This document shows, one piece after another, positions 8,771 to 17,039 of a stretch of DNA of 56,413 nucleotides. Positions within the stretch are counted from its first letter, which is position 1. Every line of letters starts with the position of its first letter. Source of the stretch: Sphingomonas sp. UBA978 (GTDB lineage: Bacteria > Pseudomonadota > Alphaproteobacteria > Sphingomonadales > Sphingomonadaceae); assembly GCF_002292295.1 (NCBI RefSeq), contig NZ_DBBS01000020.1, positions 1 through 56,413 on the forward strand, written 5' to 3'. Under the pieces are notes generated by a model. The model was not told the origin of the DNA. It did no database searches and saw nothing but the letters and a program-made list of their open reading frames with translations. A program made the translations under genes and the position numbers.

Positions 8771-8943
8771 TCCTGTCCCCGCAACCAAACATCACAATGC
8801 CACAACCGCCCCGGACATCCCGCGGCGGTTTTTTTGCCTTTTTTCTACACATTAGCCCTCGGTCAGGGTCTCTCATCGCGTCCGAGGCGACACCTCTGGA
8901 TGCCAGAACGTCGATTTGCCTTTGGGGGTATTTTCGTGGGTAT
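8771..8943 (+). repeat. Attachment-site-like sequence: tRNA 3'-end match plus integrase-leader homology (copy A)
   Basis: TCCTGTCCCCGCAACCA at 8771-8787 ends like the acceptor stem and CCA of an initiator-type tRNA. The rest of a tRNA is not present upstream, so it looks like the short piece duplicated when an island integrates at a tRNA gene. It is followed by a terminator and then by 8894-8943, which matches 21251-21302 in about four of five positions (GGATG-CAG-ACGT, TTTGC, GGGGGTATTTT). In copy B this stretch directly precedes an integrase gene; in copy A the integrase is gone and an IS3 relic follows. Confidence 0.55.
8806..8835 (+). terminator. Intrinsic terminator after the tRNA-end-like sequence
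   Basis: CCGCC at 8806-8810 pairs with GGCGG at 8824-8828 and is followed at once by seven T residues (8829-8835). This is a textbook plus-strand Rho-independent terminator, placed where a tRNA terminator would be. Confidence 0.7.
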
Positions 8944-8956
8944 CTTTGCCCCCTCT

Positions 8957-9835
8957 GACCTGCTCCCCGTTTTCAGGCCGCTGATAATTTAGCTTCGGTG
9001 TCCATATGCCCCTGGCGGGGGCGGTTCGTAAAATCAGTGGGTGCCAACCCGCCCAGGCTGCTGTGCGGACGCACGGTGTCGTAGTCGGTCCGCCATGCCT
9101 CGATCAGGACCCTTGGCCTCGGCGAGGCTGTAGAAGATCTCGCCATTGAGCAGTTCGTCGCGCAGGGAGCCGTTAAAACTCTCGTTGTAGCCGTTTTCCC
9201 ATGGCGAGCCTGGCGTGATGTAGAGCGTTTTCACGCCCATCTACCCGAGCCAGGTCTGGACCGCGGTGGCGATGAATTCGCTGCCGTTATCAGACCTGAT
9301 ATGGGCTGGCGGGCCCCGCTCGATAAACAGCTCGGCAAGTGCCGCCAGCACATCCTCATGGTTGAGCCAGCGCGCAACCACCAGCGCCAGGCACTCTCGG
9401 CTGGCCTCGTCGATGAGGGTGAGGATGCGCAACTTGTGCCCGTCGTGGGTGCGCCCCTCGACGAAGTCGTATGCCCATACATGACCCGGATACTCCGGTC
9501 GCAGCCTGATGCACGAACCGTCATTCAAACCACAGCCGCCCGCGTTTTGGCTGCTTCTGCGGCACCTTCAGCCCTTCGCGCCGCCAGATCCGTTCCACCC
9601 GCTTGTGGTTCACCGACCAGCCCGCCGCATGCAACAGCGCAGTCACCCAACGATAGCCGTAGCGCCCGTACTGTCTGGCCAGCACGACAATATCGTCCGT
9701 CAGCAGTTGCTCGTCATCTGCCCCGCACGGGACCTTGCGCTGCGTCGACCGGTGTTGGCCGAGCACGCGGCATACCCGCCGCTCGGACACGTCCAGCACC
9801 TCTCGAACCTGGTCGATGCAGCGTCGGCGCCGTGC
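8957..9835 (-). mobile_element. IS3-family OrfB (integrase-type transposase) relic
   Basis: Read on the minus strand: MLDVSERRVCRVLGQHRSTQ, YGRYGYRWVTALLHAAGW, VNHKRVERIWRREGLKVPQK; then VWAYDFVEGRTHDGHKLRIL, ALAELFIERGPPAHIRSDNG; then YITPGSPWENGYNESFNGSL and RDELLNGEIFYSL. This is the rve catalytic core with its D, D and E. An extra T near 9527 shifts the frame, an in-frame TAG at about 9241 interrupts TWLG/MGVKT, and an extra G near 9110 shifts the tail. The tail would continue WRTDYDTVRPHSSLGG. OrfA is absent. An IS end resembling TGACCTGCTCCCCGTTTTCA lies near 8957. The left side runs into an MFS gene that it truncates. Confidence 0.85.
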
Positions 9836-9841
9836 GGGGCG

Positions 9842-10285
9842 AGCGGCACATCGGTCCTTTTGCTGCTGATCGCCGGCCGGACGTTATCGGCGTTCCTGCC
9901 GATCCGCATCGGATCGCCGCGCCGTGGGCTCATGCTGCTGGCGGCCGCCTATGGCGGCGCGGCGGCGGTGGCTGCCGGATTCGCGTTCGGTGCCGCGCCG
10001 GGCATGCTGGTGCTGCTCGGCCTGTCGCTGGGGGCGACCAACCTCGTCGGTTGGGCATTGCTGCCCGCGATGGCGGACGGTCCGGGCGGCTATGGCGTGT
10101 ACACGATGACGTCGAAGCTGGCGCTGGGGGCGGCCGGGCTGGCGCTGGCGGGAGGACTGGGGCGGTCACCGGCCTTCTCACCCGATGGCTTTGCGCGGTT
10201 CGCCTGGATTGTCGCGGTCGCGTGCATCGTCGCGGCCCTGCTCGCCGGGCTACGCTTGACTTCACCGGCGGTGCGACGCTTCTGA
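9842..10285 (+). pseudogene. Major facilitator superfamily transporter, C-terminal fragment
   Basis: About 145 residues of hydrophobic sequence with four or five membrane segments (VLLLLIAGRTLSAFLPIRIG, GLMLLAAAYGGAAAVAAG, MLVLLGLSLGATNLVGWALL, FAWIVAVACIVAALLAGL). This is the last part of a 12-helix MFS permease. The first half has been replaced by the IS3 relic and there is no credible start. It stops six bases before the ROK regulator gene; an MFS sugar carrier beside a ROK regulator is a common pairing, so it was probably the sugar permease controlled by that regulator. Confidence 0.72.
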
Positions 10286-10290
10286 TCGAC

Positions 10291-11523
10291 ATGAATGGCA
10301 TCACAGCGGGCGAATTCCCGCCCCGATTCCTGCGCGATGACGGCCGGCGCACGGCCACCACCAACGAACGGGTGATGGTCGACCTGCTGTCGCGATACGG
10401 ACCGGCGAGCCGTGCAGACCTGGCACGCTGGACCGGCCTTGCGCCGCATTCGATCACGCGGCTGGTCGAACCTTTGCTGGCGCGGGGACTGCTCAGCGAG
10501 AGCGCGCCGGTCGCAATGGGACGCGGCAAGCCCGCGACCAAAATATCGCTGGTCGGCGCTGCCGCCTTTTCGGTCGGGGTGTCGGTGATGACCGATGCCG
10601 TGTCGCTGGTGCTGCTCGACCTCGCCGGGACCGTATCGGGCGCCTGCGCCGAACGCCTGGACGATACGGACCTGCCGACGGCCTGTGCGCAGATCGACCG
10701 GATGATGCAGGGCGCGATCGCCGCCGACGGTCGGGACCCGTCCACGCTGATCGGCATCGGCGTGGGCGTCACCGGCTATTTTATCGGCGACGGTGCACGG
10801 CTCAATCCGCCGCGGTTGCTCGATCCATGGGCGTTGCTGCCGCTCGACACGATCCTGGCAGAGGCCTTCGGTCACAAGGTGTGGATCGACAACGACGGCA
10901 ACGTCGCGGCGATCGGCGAGGCGATGCTGGGGCAGGGCCGCGAGGCGCGCGATTTCGCCTATCTGTATTTCTCCGCGGGGTTCGGCGGCGGCGTCGTCTC
11001 CAACGGTCAGTTGCTGCGCGGTCGCCACGGCAATGCGGGCGAATTCGCCTCCATCCTGCCGGCCGATTGGCAGCAGCCCAATCTGGAAGCGTTGCGCACG
11101 GCGTTTGCCGATGGGGGGGGTGCCTATCCCGATCTCCATGCCATGCTTGGCGGGTTCGATCCCGGACATGCCGCGGTCGACGCATGGCTCGACGCGATCA
11201 TGCCCTCGCTCGATCTGGTCGCCTCCTCCATATCCGCGACGCTCGACCCCGAGGCGATCGTGCTGGGCGGGCGCCTGCCGGACGAACTGGCGCGGCGGAT
11301 CATCGAACGCATTACCTTCATCAATCCCGACCGGCGAGGGCATCGCCGCCCGTCTGCGCGGGTCGTCGCGTCGATGATCGATGGCGACGCGGCCGCGATC
11401 GGCTCGGCCACGCTCCCGCTGAAGGCGGCCTTCTTTCCCTTGCTCGACACGTCTGCCGGGGGTGGGGGCGGGGATCGCTTGGCCGGCGGAACTGCAGGGT
11501 ACGGCATGGCAACCGGAGGCTGA
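10291..11523 (+). CDS. ROK-family transcriptional regulator (NagC/XylR type)
   Basis: A 410-residue protein with a winged helix-turn-helix at residues about 20-85 (ANERVMVDLLSRYGPAS-like region, ADLARWTGLAPHSITRLVEP) and a ROK sugar-kinase-like domain after it (GIGVGVTGYFIG, VWIDNDGNVAAIGEAMLGQG, GRHGNAGEF). The cysteine-rich zinc motif of ROK kinases is absent, as in many ROK regulators. The ATG at 10291 lies just after the truncated MFS gene. The protein looks complete. Its original target was probably the adjacent sugar transporter, now destroyed, so it may be an orphan repressor. The last 25 residues are Gly-rich and poorly conserved-looking. Confidence 0.85.
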   Translation: MNGITAGEFPPRFLRDDGRRTATTNERVMVDLLSRYGPASRADLARWTGLAPHSITRLVEPLLARGLLSESAPVAMGRGKPATKISLVGAAAFSVGVSVMTDAVSLVLLDLAGTVSGACAERLDDTDLPTACAQIDRMMQGAIAADGRDPSTLIGIGVGVTGYFIGDGARLNPPRLLDPWALLPLDTILAEAFGHKVWIDNDGNVAAIGEAMLGQGREARDFAYLYFSAGFGGGVVSNGQLLRGRHGNAGEFASILPADWQQPNLEALRTAFADGGGAYPDLHAMLGGFDPGHAAVDAWLDAIMPSLDLVASSISATLDPEAIVLGGRLPDELARRIIERITFINPDRRGHRRPSARVVASMIDGDAAAIGSATLPLKAAFFPLLDTSAGGGGGDRLAGGTAGYGMATGG

Positions 11524-11650
11524 TGTATTCTCAGTGTTTGGCCCGCCTGTTAATACGAGAAAGAACCCTGCGCGTCGGGCCGCTCGCTGCCCCTTGGCGA
11601 CTGATGCGTAACATCGAGGGTCTCAACAGCGTGCTTCTGCTGGACCGGTT

Positions 11651-12148
11651 AGTAGCTTCGCCGATCCGCTCGGCATCGCGCTTACACGCCAGATACTGAG
11701 CGAACTCTACGGCGAGCAGACGCCCGAGCGGACGTCGTACATCGGCACGCTGCTCGACGCGCTGAAGGCGCATACGCTTCGTGGTCCGGCGCCTACCGGG
11801 GAAGCGCTGTTCCCGAGCGCCGACTTCTCCGCCTATCGCATCCATCAGATCATGAACGATATCCAGACCCATCCCGAACACGAGCATTCGCTCGAAGCCC
11901 TTTCCGCTCAGGCGGGCCTGACCCCGTCGCACTTCTGCCGCGTCTTCAAGCGCGCGACGGGCGCGACGCCACACCAGTATGTGATGAAGGCGCGCCTCGA
12001 CCGCGCGCGGGATCTTCTGGGTCAGTCGGACCTCTCCGTCGCGCAGGTGGCCGAGATGACCGGCTTCACGAGCCAGAGCCACTTCACGCGCGCTTTCCGC
12101 CAGTATGCCGGTCACACGCCGAGCGGCTGGCGACACACCATCCAGTAG
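11651..12148 (+). pseudogene. AraC-family regulator, 5'-truncated
   Basis: The C-terminal 99-residue double helix-turn-helix is intact: HSLEALSAQAGLTPSHFCRV, FKRATGATPHQYVMKARLDR, then VAQVAEMTGFTSQSHFTRAF. In frame upstream, SFADPLGIALTRQILSELYG is the linker normally preceded by a 120-180 residue effector domain, and that domain is absent. Translation from the ATG at 11852 could still make a free DNA-binding domain. It sits 13 bases before the alcohol dehydrogenase gene on the same strand and may once have controlled the catabolic cluster. Confidence 0.75.
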
Positions 12149-12161
12149 ACAGAGGTACATC

Positions 12162-13268
12162 ATGCAGACCACCGCCGCGGTCGCCCGGGAGGCCAAGGGT
12201 GATTTCACGATCGAGACGGTGGACGTGGGGGAACCTCGCGATGGCGAGGTTCTCGTCCGCATCGCTGGGGTCGGGCTCTGCCACACGGACATCGTGTTCC
12301 GCGACCAGTTCGTGCCGTATCCCCTGCCGGCCGTGCTAGGCCATGAAGGCGCCGGTGTCATCGAGGCCGTCGGCGGCGGCGTGACCGGGCTCGCCCCAGG
12401 CGACCGGGTTGTGCTCGGCTTCTCGAGCTGCGGCCATTGCGCACGCTGTGACGAGGGGCTGCCGAGCTACTGTCGCGAGTTCCCTCCGTTGAACTATGCC
12501 GGCATGCGGCTGGACGACGGATCGAAGGCCTTCTCCAGCGGCGACGAGCCGATCTCGTCCCACTTCTTCGGCCAGTCGAGCTTCGCCGCCCGCGCCATCG
12601 TGCGAGCACGCAACGTCGTGAAGGTCGATGATCCAGGCGCGCCGCTCGAGATCCTGGGCCCGCTCGGCTGCGGATTCCAGACGGGGGCCGGCGGCGTCAT
12701 GCGGTCCATGGCCTGTCCGGCCGGCTCTTCCATCGCCATCGTTGGCGGTGGGCCGGTCGGTCTGGCCGCCGTCATGGGGGCAAAGATCCAGGAGTGCTCG
12801 ACGATCGTCCTGATCGAACCTGTCGAAGCACGTCGGAACCTCGCAATCGAGCTCGGGGCGACGCACGTCATAGATCCCACCGCCAACGGGGTCGCAGCCG
12901 CTCTGCGTGCCATCCATGCCGACGGCGTCGATTACGCCTTCGATACCAGCGGCCGCGTCGACGCCATTCAGGCAGTGCTCGAGGCGCTCGCACCGCGCGG
13001 CATGCTAGGCCTGGTGGGCGTACCCCCGAGCGCGGAAGACGCGCTGCCCGTCAATATCGCAGCCATGATCACCTTCGGCCAGCGTCTGATCGGCATCATG
13101 GAAGGCGACAGCGACCCGCAGACGTTCATCCCGGAGCTCATTGCGGCACATCGTGACGGCCGCTTCCCGTTCGACCGTCTGATCCGGACATACCCGCTCG
13201 CCGAGATCAACGAGGCCGTCGCCGCGCAGAAGCGGGGCGACTGCGTCAAGGTGGTGCTGATCCCGTGA
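12162..13268 (+). CDS. Zinc-dependent alcohol dehydrogenase (aryl/benzyl-alcohol type)
   Basis: A 368-residue medium-chain dehydrogenase/reductase. Catalytic-zinc ligands are visible in GLCHTDIVF and LGHEGAG, the structural zinc site is CGHCARCDEGLPSYC, and the NAD-binding motif is VGGGPVGLAAVMGAK. The layout (EISSHFFGQSSFA-like region, LGCGFQTGAG) matches aryl-alcohol/XylB-type enzymes that oxidise primary alcohols to aldehydes. The ATG at 12162 follows a weak AGAGG. The stop overlaps the start of the ferredoxin reductase relic by four bases, marking an old operon. The gene is full length with all key residues, unlike most of its neighbours. Confidence 0.9.
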   Translation: MQTTAAVAREAKGDFTIETVDVGEPRDGEVLVRIAGVGLCHTDIVFRDQFVPYPLPAVLGHEGAGVIEAVGGGVTGLAPGDRVVLGFSSCGHCARCDEGLPSYCREFPPLNYAGMRLDDGSKAFSSGDEPISSHFFGQSSFAARAIVRARNVVKVDDPGAPLEILGPLGCGFQTGAGGVMRSMACPAGSSIAIVGGGPVGLAAVMGAKIQECSTIVLIEPVEARRNLAIELGATHVIDPTANGVAAALRAIHADGVDYAFDTSGRVDAIQAVLEALAPRGMLGLVGVPPSAEDALPVNIAAMITFGQRLIGIMEGDSDPQTFIPELIAAHRDGRFPFDRLIRTYPLAEINEAVAAQKRGDCVKVVLIP

Positions 13269-14079
13269 CCGCGATCCGCTACGACGTCGTGATCGTCGGC
13301 GGCGGTCATGCCGGCGCGCAGGCTGCCATCTCACTTCGGCAGGAGAGGTTTGCCGGAACCATCGCCATCGTCGGTGCCGAACCGGAGCTGCCGTACGAGC
13401 GGCCTCCGCTTTCGAAGGAGTACCTCGCCGGCGAGAAGACGTTCGAGCGCATGCTGATCCGTCCGGCGACGTTCTGGGCCGAGCGCGGAGTGGAGATGAT
13501 TCTTGGTCGCCAGGTCACGCGTGTCGATGCCGGGAGCTGCTGGCCGCCGACGTCGTCATCGTTGGGATCGGCATCGTCCCCGCGATCGAGCCCGTGGTGA
13601 CCGCGGGAGCCGAGAGCGGGAACGGGATCGTCGTCGACGAGGGCTGCCGGACGACGCTCCCGAACATCTACGCGGTCGGCGACTGCGCCGCCCACGTCAA
13701 CCGGTTCGCTGACGGCGCACGGATACGTCTCGAGTCGGTGCAGAACGCCAACGACCAGGCCGTCACCGCCGCGCGCAACATCGCGGGCGGCGAGGCGAGG
13801 TATGATGCAGTTCCATGGTTCTGGTCCAACCAGTACGATCTCAGGCTTCAGACGGTCGGGCTCTCCGTCGGACATGACAAGGCCGTGGTGCGTGGCGATC
13901 CCGCTACCCGCAGCTTCTCGGTCGTCTACCTGCGGGGCGGACGTGTCGTCGCCATCGATGCCGTCAACGCCGTCCGCGACTTCGTTCAGGGCAAGGCGCT
14001 AGTAGCAGGCGGAGCGGTGATATCACCCGACCTGCTCGCCGATGCCGCCCGCCCCCTCAAGGAACTCGTCACCGGTTGA
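13265..14079 (+). pseudogene. Ferredoxin reductase (FAD/NAD type) with large internal deletion
   Basis: The N-terminal third is a normal FAD-binding start (VVIVGGGHAGAQAAISLRQE, ELPYERPPLSKEYL, MILGRQVTRVDAG). The next bases read in another frame as LLAADVVIVGIGIVPAIEP, NIYAVGDCAAH and the reductase C-domain to residue LVTG. About 150 residues, including the whole NAD-binding domain, are missing between VTRVDAG and ELLAAD, and the join is out of frame. It belonged to the ADH operon and would have been the partner of the 2Fe-2S ferredoxin at 19605, probably serving a P450 or dioxygenase no longer here. Confidence 0.87.
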
Positions 14080-14134
14080 CGGGGGTCCGGTCGGATAGGA
14101 CGGATGAGGGCATCATGGACGAGGAAGGAAGAAA

Positions 14135-14799
14135 GTGCAGCTGAAGGACGCGATCGCCGCGAGGCGCTCGGTGCGGGGCTTCCTGCCGACGCCGGTGGCT
14201 GCCAATACACTCCAGTCCATCGCCGTGGAAGCAGCGCGAGCGGCTTCCGGCGGGAACCTCCAGCCATGGCACGTCGACATCGTGACCGACGCGTCGCTTG
14301 CCGAGCTGAAGTCCGTAATGGCAACGAAGCTCGCCAAGGGCGAGGTCGAGGTGCACGGCTACGACATCTATCCTGCGGCCCTCGACGGTCTGTACGATCA
14401 GCGAAGAAGAGCTGTCGGCGAGGCGCTTTACGGGCACATCGGCATACCGAGGGAAGATAGAGCACGCCGTAAGACATGGTTCGCTCGGAATTTCGCGCTG
14501 TTCGGCGCCCCGGCCGCCTACTTCGTCAGTGTCGAGCGGCGGATGGGCCGCCGCAGTGGGCGGACCTGGGCATGTTCCTGCAGAACCTGATGCTTATCGC
14601 GGTCGACGAAGGCTTGGCGACCTGTCCGCAGGAAGCCTGGGCGATGTACCCGGCGACCATGGAAGGCTTTCTTGGCATACCCGCCGACCGCATGCTGTTC
14701 TGCGGCGTCGCTATAGGCGTCGAGGATCCGGGCGATCCAGCGAACAGGACGCGAAGCGACCGCGCACATTTCTCGGAGTGGCTCCGCCATCATCGCTGA
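14135..14799 (+). pseudogene. Nitroreductase-family protein, single-base frameshift
   Basis: MQLKDAIAARRSVRGFLPTP, ASGGNLQPWHVDIV and YDIYPAALDGLYDQRRRAVG are the FMN-binding front of a nitroreductase/enone-reductase type protein. At about 14545 the sequence GATGGGCCGCCG lacks one G compared with what the protein needs (RMGPPQWADLG). The rest, FLQNLMLIAVDEGLATCPQE and GVAIGVEDP, is in the next frame and ends at 14799. Restoring one base would give a roughly 220-residue intact protein, so this is either a very recent inactivation or a homopolymer error. Neighbouring genes are clearly damaged by larger events, which favours true loss. Confidence 0.82.
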
Positions 14800-14873
14800 T
14801 CGACAGGATCACCGACCCGTGGACAGGCTGCATCCAACGGCAGTCCTCCGGCGGATGCAGCGCTTCATGGCGA

Positions 14874-14962
14874 TCAGGCGCAGTACTGGTCTCGCAGCTT
14901 GCGCTTGAACAGCTTGCCTGTCGGTTCCCGCGGCAGCTCATCCATGAAGTCGACGCGCTTCG
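14874..14962 (-). pseudogene. Acyl-CoA ligase, extreme C-terminus (split from 18891-19437)
   Basis: The minus strand reads KRVDFMDELPREPTGKLFKR then KLRDQYCA and a stop at 14874-14876. This is the C-terminal end of an AMP-binding acyl-CoA synthetase, with the catalytic Lys in PTGKL. It breaks exactly where the larger fragment at 18891 ends (GGVKTP), and joining the two restores the family sequence GGVKTP-KRVDFMDELPREPTGK. The two halves are separated by the 3.93 kb inserted block. Confidence 0.85.
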
Positions 14963-15076
14963 CGCCTCGGCCAGCCGGACGAGTACGCGCAGCTCGTTGA
15001 GTCGATCGTGACCAATCCGATGCTCAACGGCGAGACGATCCGGCTGGACGGTGCCATCCGCATGGCGCCGCGATGA
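14963..15076 (+). pseudogene. Short-chain dehydrogenase, C-terminal 37 residues (split from 18243-18890)
   Basis: The plus strand reads RLGQPDEYAQLVESIVTNPM then LNGETIRLDGAIRMAPR and a stop. This is the C-terminus of the type-2 3-hydroxyacyl-CoA dehydrogenase branch of SDRs. The N-terminal 216 residues lie 3.2 kb downstream and end VPFPS; joined as VPFPS-RLGQPDEY they make a 253-residue protein, the normal length. The stop overlaps the ATG of the next gene (ATGA at 15073-15076), as in a native operon. Confidence 0.87.
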
Positions 15077-15921
15077 GCGGGACAGGTCCCGCGCCGACGG
15101 AACGCGCCGGCGAGATCGGCGCGCGCGTCGAGGCGTTCGTGCGCGAAACGGTAGCCCCGTACGAGCACGACCCCAGGCGGGACGCTCACGGCCCGAGCGA
15201 CGTGCTTGTTGCGGAACTGCGCGCGAAAGCCCGCGAGGCGCACGAAGAGCTGGCGGCCGTGTTCGACGCGTTCGCCGCCGATCCGGATCAGTGGGTCGCG
15301 ATCATCACGGGGTCGGGCTTGAAGGCGTTCTGCGCAGGTCATGACCTCAAGCAGCAGGCGTCGGGCGGCGGAATGGCGACGCCTCCGAGCGGCTTCGCCG
15401 GACTCACCTCCCGCTTCGACATGACCAAGCCGGTCATCGCGGCGGTCAACGGCGTCGCGATGGGCGGCGGCTTCGAGATCGTGCTCGCCTGCGACATCGT
15501 AGTCGCCGTCGCGAGTGCCTCGTTCGCGCTGCCGGAACCGCGCGTCGGTCTCGCGGCACTTGCGGGCGGACTGCAGCGGCTGCCGCGCAGCATCGGCCTG
15601 AAGCACGCGATGGGGATGATGCTGACCGGCCGGCGGGTGACGGCCGAGGAAGGCATGCGGCTGGGTTTCGTCAACGAGGTCGTCGAAGACGACGTGGTGG
15701 AGGCGGCGAAGCGCTGGGCTCAGGACATTCTCGCCTGCAGTCCCATGGCTATCAGGGCGACCAAGGAGGCCGTGCTGCGGGGGCTGGACGAACCGACCGA
15801 GGTATTTCTCCACCGGCAGTGGTCGATGCCCGCCATGACGGCGATGCTCGCCTCCCAGGACGCAGTGGAGGGCCCCGCGGCCTTCGCCGCCAAGCGGTCG
15901 CCCGAATGGGGTGGGCGATGA
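15073..15921 (+). CDS. Enoyl-CoA hydratase/isomerase with an acyl-CoA-dehydrogenase-like N-terminus (deletion fusion)
   Basis: From residue about 56 on it is a crotonase: AHEELAAVFDAFAADPDQWV, CAGHDLKQQASGG with the oxyanion-hole region, AAVNGVAMGGGFEIVLACD, PEPRVGLAALAGGLQRLPR. The first 55 residues (IGARVEAFVRETVAPYEHDP, HGPSDVLVAELRAKARE) instead resemble the N-terminal helix bundle of an acyl-CoA dehydrogenase, and the first 25-30 residues of a normal crotonase (first beta strands) are missing. A deletion has fused two genes in frame. At 282 residues the reading frame is open and overlaps both neighbours by ATGA, but folding and activity are doubtful because the first beta-hairpin of the crotonase core is lost. 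Confidence 0.78.
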   Translation: MSGTGPAPTERAGEIGARVEAFVRETVAPYEHDPRRDAHGPSDVLVAELRAKAREAHEELAAVFDAFAADPDQWVAIITGSGLKAFCAGHDLKQQASGGGMATPPSGFAGLTSRFDMTKPVIAAVNGVAMGGGFEIVLACDIVVAVASASFALPEPRVGLAALAGGLQRLPRSIGLKHAMGMMLTGRRVTAEEGMRLGFVNEVVEDDVVEAAKRWAQDILACSPMAIRATKEAVLRGLDEPTEVFLHRQWSMPAMTAMLASQDAVEGPAAFAAKRSPEWGGR

Positions 15922-17039
15922 CCAACGCGCTGGATCAGGCCGCGAACGCCGGAACGACGCCGGTACGGCCGGCGAGCCACAGCTTCGAGGCGGCCGGGGG
16001 CTACCCGCCCGAACTCTTCCGCGAGCTAGGCGGCCTCGGCATGATGGGCATGACCGCGCCGACCGACGCTGGCGGAGCCGGAGCGGACTATGTCTCCTAT
16101 GCGCTGGCCCTGATCGAAGTGGCTGCGGCGGATGGTGCGCTGTCGACCATCGTCTCCATCCAGAACTCGATTATGGTCACCGGGCTGCTGAAGGACGGCT
16201 CGCAGGTCCAGCGCGATTCGTGGCTACCCAGACTGGTGTCCGGGGAGGCGATCGGCGCCTTCGCGCTGACCGAGGCGGACGCCGGTTCCGACGCCGCGGC
16301 CATTCGAACACGGGCGGTCAGGGTCGACGGGGGATGGCGCATCGACGGTGCCAAGCAGTTCATCACCTCGGGACGGATCGCATCGGTCGTCATGGTGATC
16401 GCCGTCACCGACCCTGATGCCGGCCGGAAGGGCATATCGGCATTCCTCGTACCCACCGACACGCCCGGCTATTCGGTCGACAAGGTGGAACACAAGCTGG
16501 GGCAGTCGGCGTCGGATACCTGCGGCATCCGCTTCGAGAACTGCGTCGTGTCGGACGATGCCCTTCTCGGCGAGGAGGGGCGCGGCTACTCGATCGCCCT
16601 GTCGAATCTGGAGGCCGGGCGCATCGGCATCGCGGCGCAGTCGGTGGGCATGGCCCAAGCCGCGCTCGAAACTGCAGTGACGTATGCACGCGACCGCCGG
16701 AGCTTCGGCAAGTCCATCATCGAGCATCAGGCGGTCGGCTTCCGTCTTGCGGACCTCGCCACGCAGCTCGAGGCGTCTCGTCAGCTCGTGCTGCACGCAG
16801 CAGCGCTGAAGGACGGCGGGGAGCCGGCGCTGCAGGCGGCGTCGATGGCCAAGCTGTTCGCGTCGGAAGCGGCCGAAGCCATCGTGTCGGGCGCGATCCA
16901 GACCCTCGGCGGCTATGGCTATCTGGAGGAGTTCGGTCTGGCCAAGATCTATCGCGACGTCCGCGTCTGCCAGATCTACGAAGGGACGTCAGACGTTCAG
17001 CGCATGGTGATCGCTCGCGGGCTGGGGCAGGCGGCATGA
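15918..17039 (+). CDS. Acyl-CoA dehydrogenase
   Basis: A 373-residue FAD-dependent dehydrogenase of the short/branched-chain acyl-CoA type. Visible motifs are GAFALTEADAGSDAAAIRTR (FAD and substrate contacts), SGRIASVVMVIAV, RSFGKSIIEHQAVGFRLADL, QTLGGYGYLEEFGLAKIYRD and the C-terminal QIYEGTSDVQRMVIARGL, where the Glu of YEGT is the usual catalytic base. The extreme N-terminus (MTNALDQAANAGTTPVRPAS) does not look like the expected first helix, so the start of the gene may have been altered by the deletion that produced the upstream fusion. ATGA overlaps on both sides show tight operon packing. It would introduce the 2,3-double bond in beta-oxidation, passing electrons to ETF. Confidence 0.9.
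   Translation: MTNALDQAANAGTTPVRPASHSFEAAGGYPPELFRELGGLGMMGMTAPTDAGGAGADYVSYALALIEVAAADGALSTIVSIQNSIMVTGLLKDGSQVQRDSWLPRLVSGEAIGAFALTEADAGSDAAAIRTRAVRVDGGWRIDGAKQFITSGRIASVVMVIAVTDPDAGRKGISAFLVPTDTPGYSVDKVEHKLGQSASDTCGIRFENCVVSDDALLGEEGRGYSIALSNLEAGRIGIAAQSVGMAQAALETAVTYARDRRSFGKSIIEHQAVGFRLADLATQLEASRQLVLHAAALKDGGEPALQAASMAKLFASEAAEAIVSGAIQTLGGYGYLEEFGLAKIYRDVRVCQIYEGTSDVQRMVIARGLGQAA

Noticed and set aside
8771..8787. A functional tRNA at 8.77 kb
   Set aside because: Only the last 17 bases resemble a tRNA; no anticodon arm or D arm is found upstream. Kept as an attachment-site-like remnant.
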